Origin: Polytrichum commune
Lineage: Eukaryota > Streptophyta > Polytrichopsida > Polytrichales > Polytrichaceae
DNA length: 64,000 bases
Direction: 5' to 3'
Assembly (NCBI GenBank): GCA_950295325.1
Contig: OX485807.1
Span: forward strand, 15,157,001-15,221,000
Shown: in pieces, positions 62,608 through 64,000 of the stretch
Position numbering within the stretch: the first letter of the stretch is position 1
Layout of the letters: each line of letters starts with the position of its first letter
Notes under the pieces: model-generated
The model's database searches: none
The model's input: the letters and a program-made list of their open reading frames with translations, nothing else
What the model was told of the DNA's origin: nothing
Program-made: the position numbers and the translations under genes

Positions 62608-63114
62608 ATGATTCCACCGCAAAAGCTCATTGAGTACTTGTGTAAGATTCGAGCTATTGCAGATAATGTTGTCAGAGAACGTTGTGAGACATCAAAAGTG
62701 CATCCGCCAGCACCCAATCAACACGAAGCAGATATGCTTCGCTGTGAGGTGGAGGCCACCAATGCTACCAATATCGACAACACAAGAAATTTGAGCAAGG
62801 CAGATGTTTTAAAGGATGTGCAGCCCCCGGTGGAACCACAATCCAATAAGCATGCGGAAGACTCGGTCTCCACGCATGCAGACGTGCATGTAGGACCCGC
62901 ATGCCACATTCTCATGACCCAAGTAGATTTAGACTGGCAAGGTTCAGTGTCTCCTACACCCAGTTCTTCATTCAATGCAGCACAAAATTTGGCCAAGGAC
63001 CTTGATGTGGTTGGCAAATCCCAAACTGCCGAGGCGTCCGTGGTCGTGGCCATCGACACATTTGTTGAGGTATCCCAAATTGTAGAGGAGGCCGTCATGG
63101 ATGCCACTCACTAA
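62608..63114 (+). CDS. 168-residue open frame, unrecognised
   Basis: The frame starts MIPPQKLIEYLCKIRAIADN and stays open for 168 codons. The second half is low-complexity, rich in Ala, Val, Asp and Thr, with no membrane segment or known motif. It follows the unrecognised remains at 61382-62521 on the same strand and may be their last exon or a separate small gene. The next 10 bp begin a tandem repeat. Confidence 0.35.
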   Translation: MIPPQKLIEYLCKIRAIADNVVRERCETSKVHPPAPNQHEADMLRCEVEATNATNIDNTRNLSKADVLKDVQPPVEPQSNKHAEDSVSTHADVHVGPACHILMTQVDLDWQGSVSPTPSSSFNAAQNLAKDLDVVGKSQTAEASVVVAIDTFVEVSQIVEEAVMDATH

Positions 63115-63122
63115 ACAACCGC

Positions 63123-63880
63123 CTAAGTTACAAGTCCGGAACTACTAGGTTACAAGTTGGATACATGTTACATATAAAGGAAAATATTTTGGTAGGTAAG
63201 AAGTTGTTTTTATAACTTCCACATACACCCAATGATGAACTTTGACATATGTAACGTGTATAATAAGTGTAACATAGGACTTTGGTGCATTTGCTTGTGG
63301 AAGTACCGTGGCCCTGAATGGTTGTTTTGGAAATGGATTTTTGGTAGGAGTTGTTTGAATCAATGCAGATGTTGTCAGAATTGTTTGGGAGCGTTGCAAA
63401 TTTTAATTTCCGCAAAAAAATGAATTAACGCCATGTAACCAACGAATTAAGATAATTTGTCATTACATACACTTTACTAAAACAAATTCTAAACCAGCTA
63501 AGTTATAAACCTCCGAAACTGCTAGGTTACAAAATGGATACATGTTACATAGAAAGGAAAACATTTTGGTAGGTAAGAAGTTGTTTTTAGAACTTCCACG
63601 TACATCCAAGGATGAACTTTGACATATGTAACGTGTATAATAAATATAACATGGGACTTTAGTACATTTGCTTGTGGAAGTACCGTGGCCCTGAATGGTT
63701 GTTTTGGAAATGGATTTTTGGTAGGATTGAATCAATGCAGATGTTGTCAGAATGGTTTGGGTGCATTGCAAATTTCAATTTCCGCAAAAAAATGAATGTA
63801 ATGTCATGTAATCAGCGAATCAAGGTAATTTATCATTACATACACTATACCAAAATAAATACCCATAATTGGGAAAATGA
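63123..63880 (+). repeat. 377-bp tandem repeat, two copies
   Basis: CTAGGTTACAA at 63145 recurs at 63522, a period of 377 bp. Both units share GGATACATGTTACAT, TTGGTAGGTAAGAAGTTGTT, GACATATGTAACGTGTATAATAA, GTACCGTGGCCCTGAATGG and TTTCCGCAAAAAAATGAAT in order, with high identity. Copy 2 lacks GTTGTT-like bases near 63727. The high identity suggests a recent duplication. Confidence 0.85.
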
Positions 63881-64000
63881 AGCGTATTTTTGTCGCATTA
63901 TTTGCACCCTAACATCGAAGAGTCCCTGAAATTATTAAGGTGCCCAACTTGGCCTATACACCCTAATGGATCGCTGGTATGGTGGTACGTGCAGTGGTTG

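Noticed and set aside
62718-63107. 129-codon minus-strand frame
   Set aside because: Shadow of the plus-strand 168-codon frame; composition is Ser/Thr-rich by reverse complement only.

Overview
The window is nuclear DNA of a land plant. Every protein gene I could read has a clear plant homologue, introns with GT/AG borders and plant-like sizes, and there are TTTAGGG-type telomere-box motifs (for example near 1745-1760 and 46465-46473). Nothing in it is bacterial: there are no operons and no ribosome binding sites. The mix of moderately short introns, many small inverted-repeat elements, a SWIM-type MULE relic and a worn non-LTR reverse transcriptase fits a non-flowering plant (moss, lycophyte or fern grade). 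That placement is an impression, not a demonstration.

Layout. 1-2087 (minus strand): the first 202 codons of ALG6, the ER glucosyltransferase that adds the first glucose to the N-glycan precursor; the gene runs off the left edge. 2088-7570: gene-free DNA with a PIF/Harbinger-type miniature element, dispersed repeats and a striking 147-bp hairpin just before the next gene. 7845-22770 (plus): a complete homologue of VIRILIZER, the scaffold of the m6A mRNA methyltransferase complex, read here as 29 coding exons and about 2,107 residues. 22771-29470: gene-poor, with a broken MULE/SWIM transposase, inverted copies of part of it and nested miniature elements. 29471-32174 (plus): a probable small gene for an unrecognised single-pass membrane protein with an acidic tail. 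34480-37829: repeatedly duplicated leader DNA carrying broken copies of the next gene's first exon. 37830-44433 (plus): a pectin acetylesterase/NOTUM-family gene of 12 coding exons (499 residues). 44434-46420: duplicated non-coding DNA. 46576-48927 (plus): NAC alpha subunit, 4 coding exons, 205 residues. 48928-57900: transposable-element debris, including a LINE reverse transcriptase relic. 57900-63880: a mosaic of gene pieces: a J-domain exon, the last exon of ribosomal protein L26, an unrecognised gene decaying by in-frame stops, a 168-codon open frame and a 377-bp tandem repeat.

The complete genes are unrelated housekeeping functions (ER glycosylation, m6A writing, cell-wall esterase, nascent-chain binding) and do not form a cluster. 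The unusual parts are the duplicated pectin acetylesterase leader, the altered GGGW motif of that enzyme, the hairpin next to VIRILIZER, the J-domain/RPL26 juxtaposition and the unrecognised coding remains at 61.4-63.1 kb. Exon borders were read by eye from splice consensus, reading phase and remembered homologues; no alignment was run.
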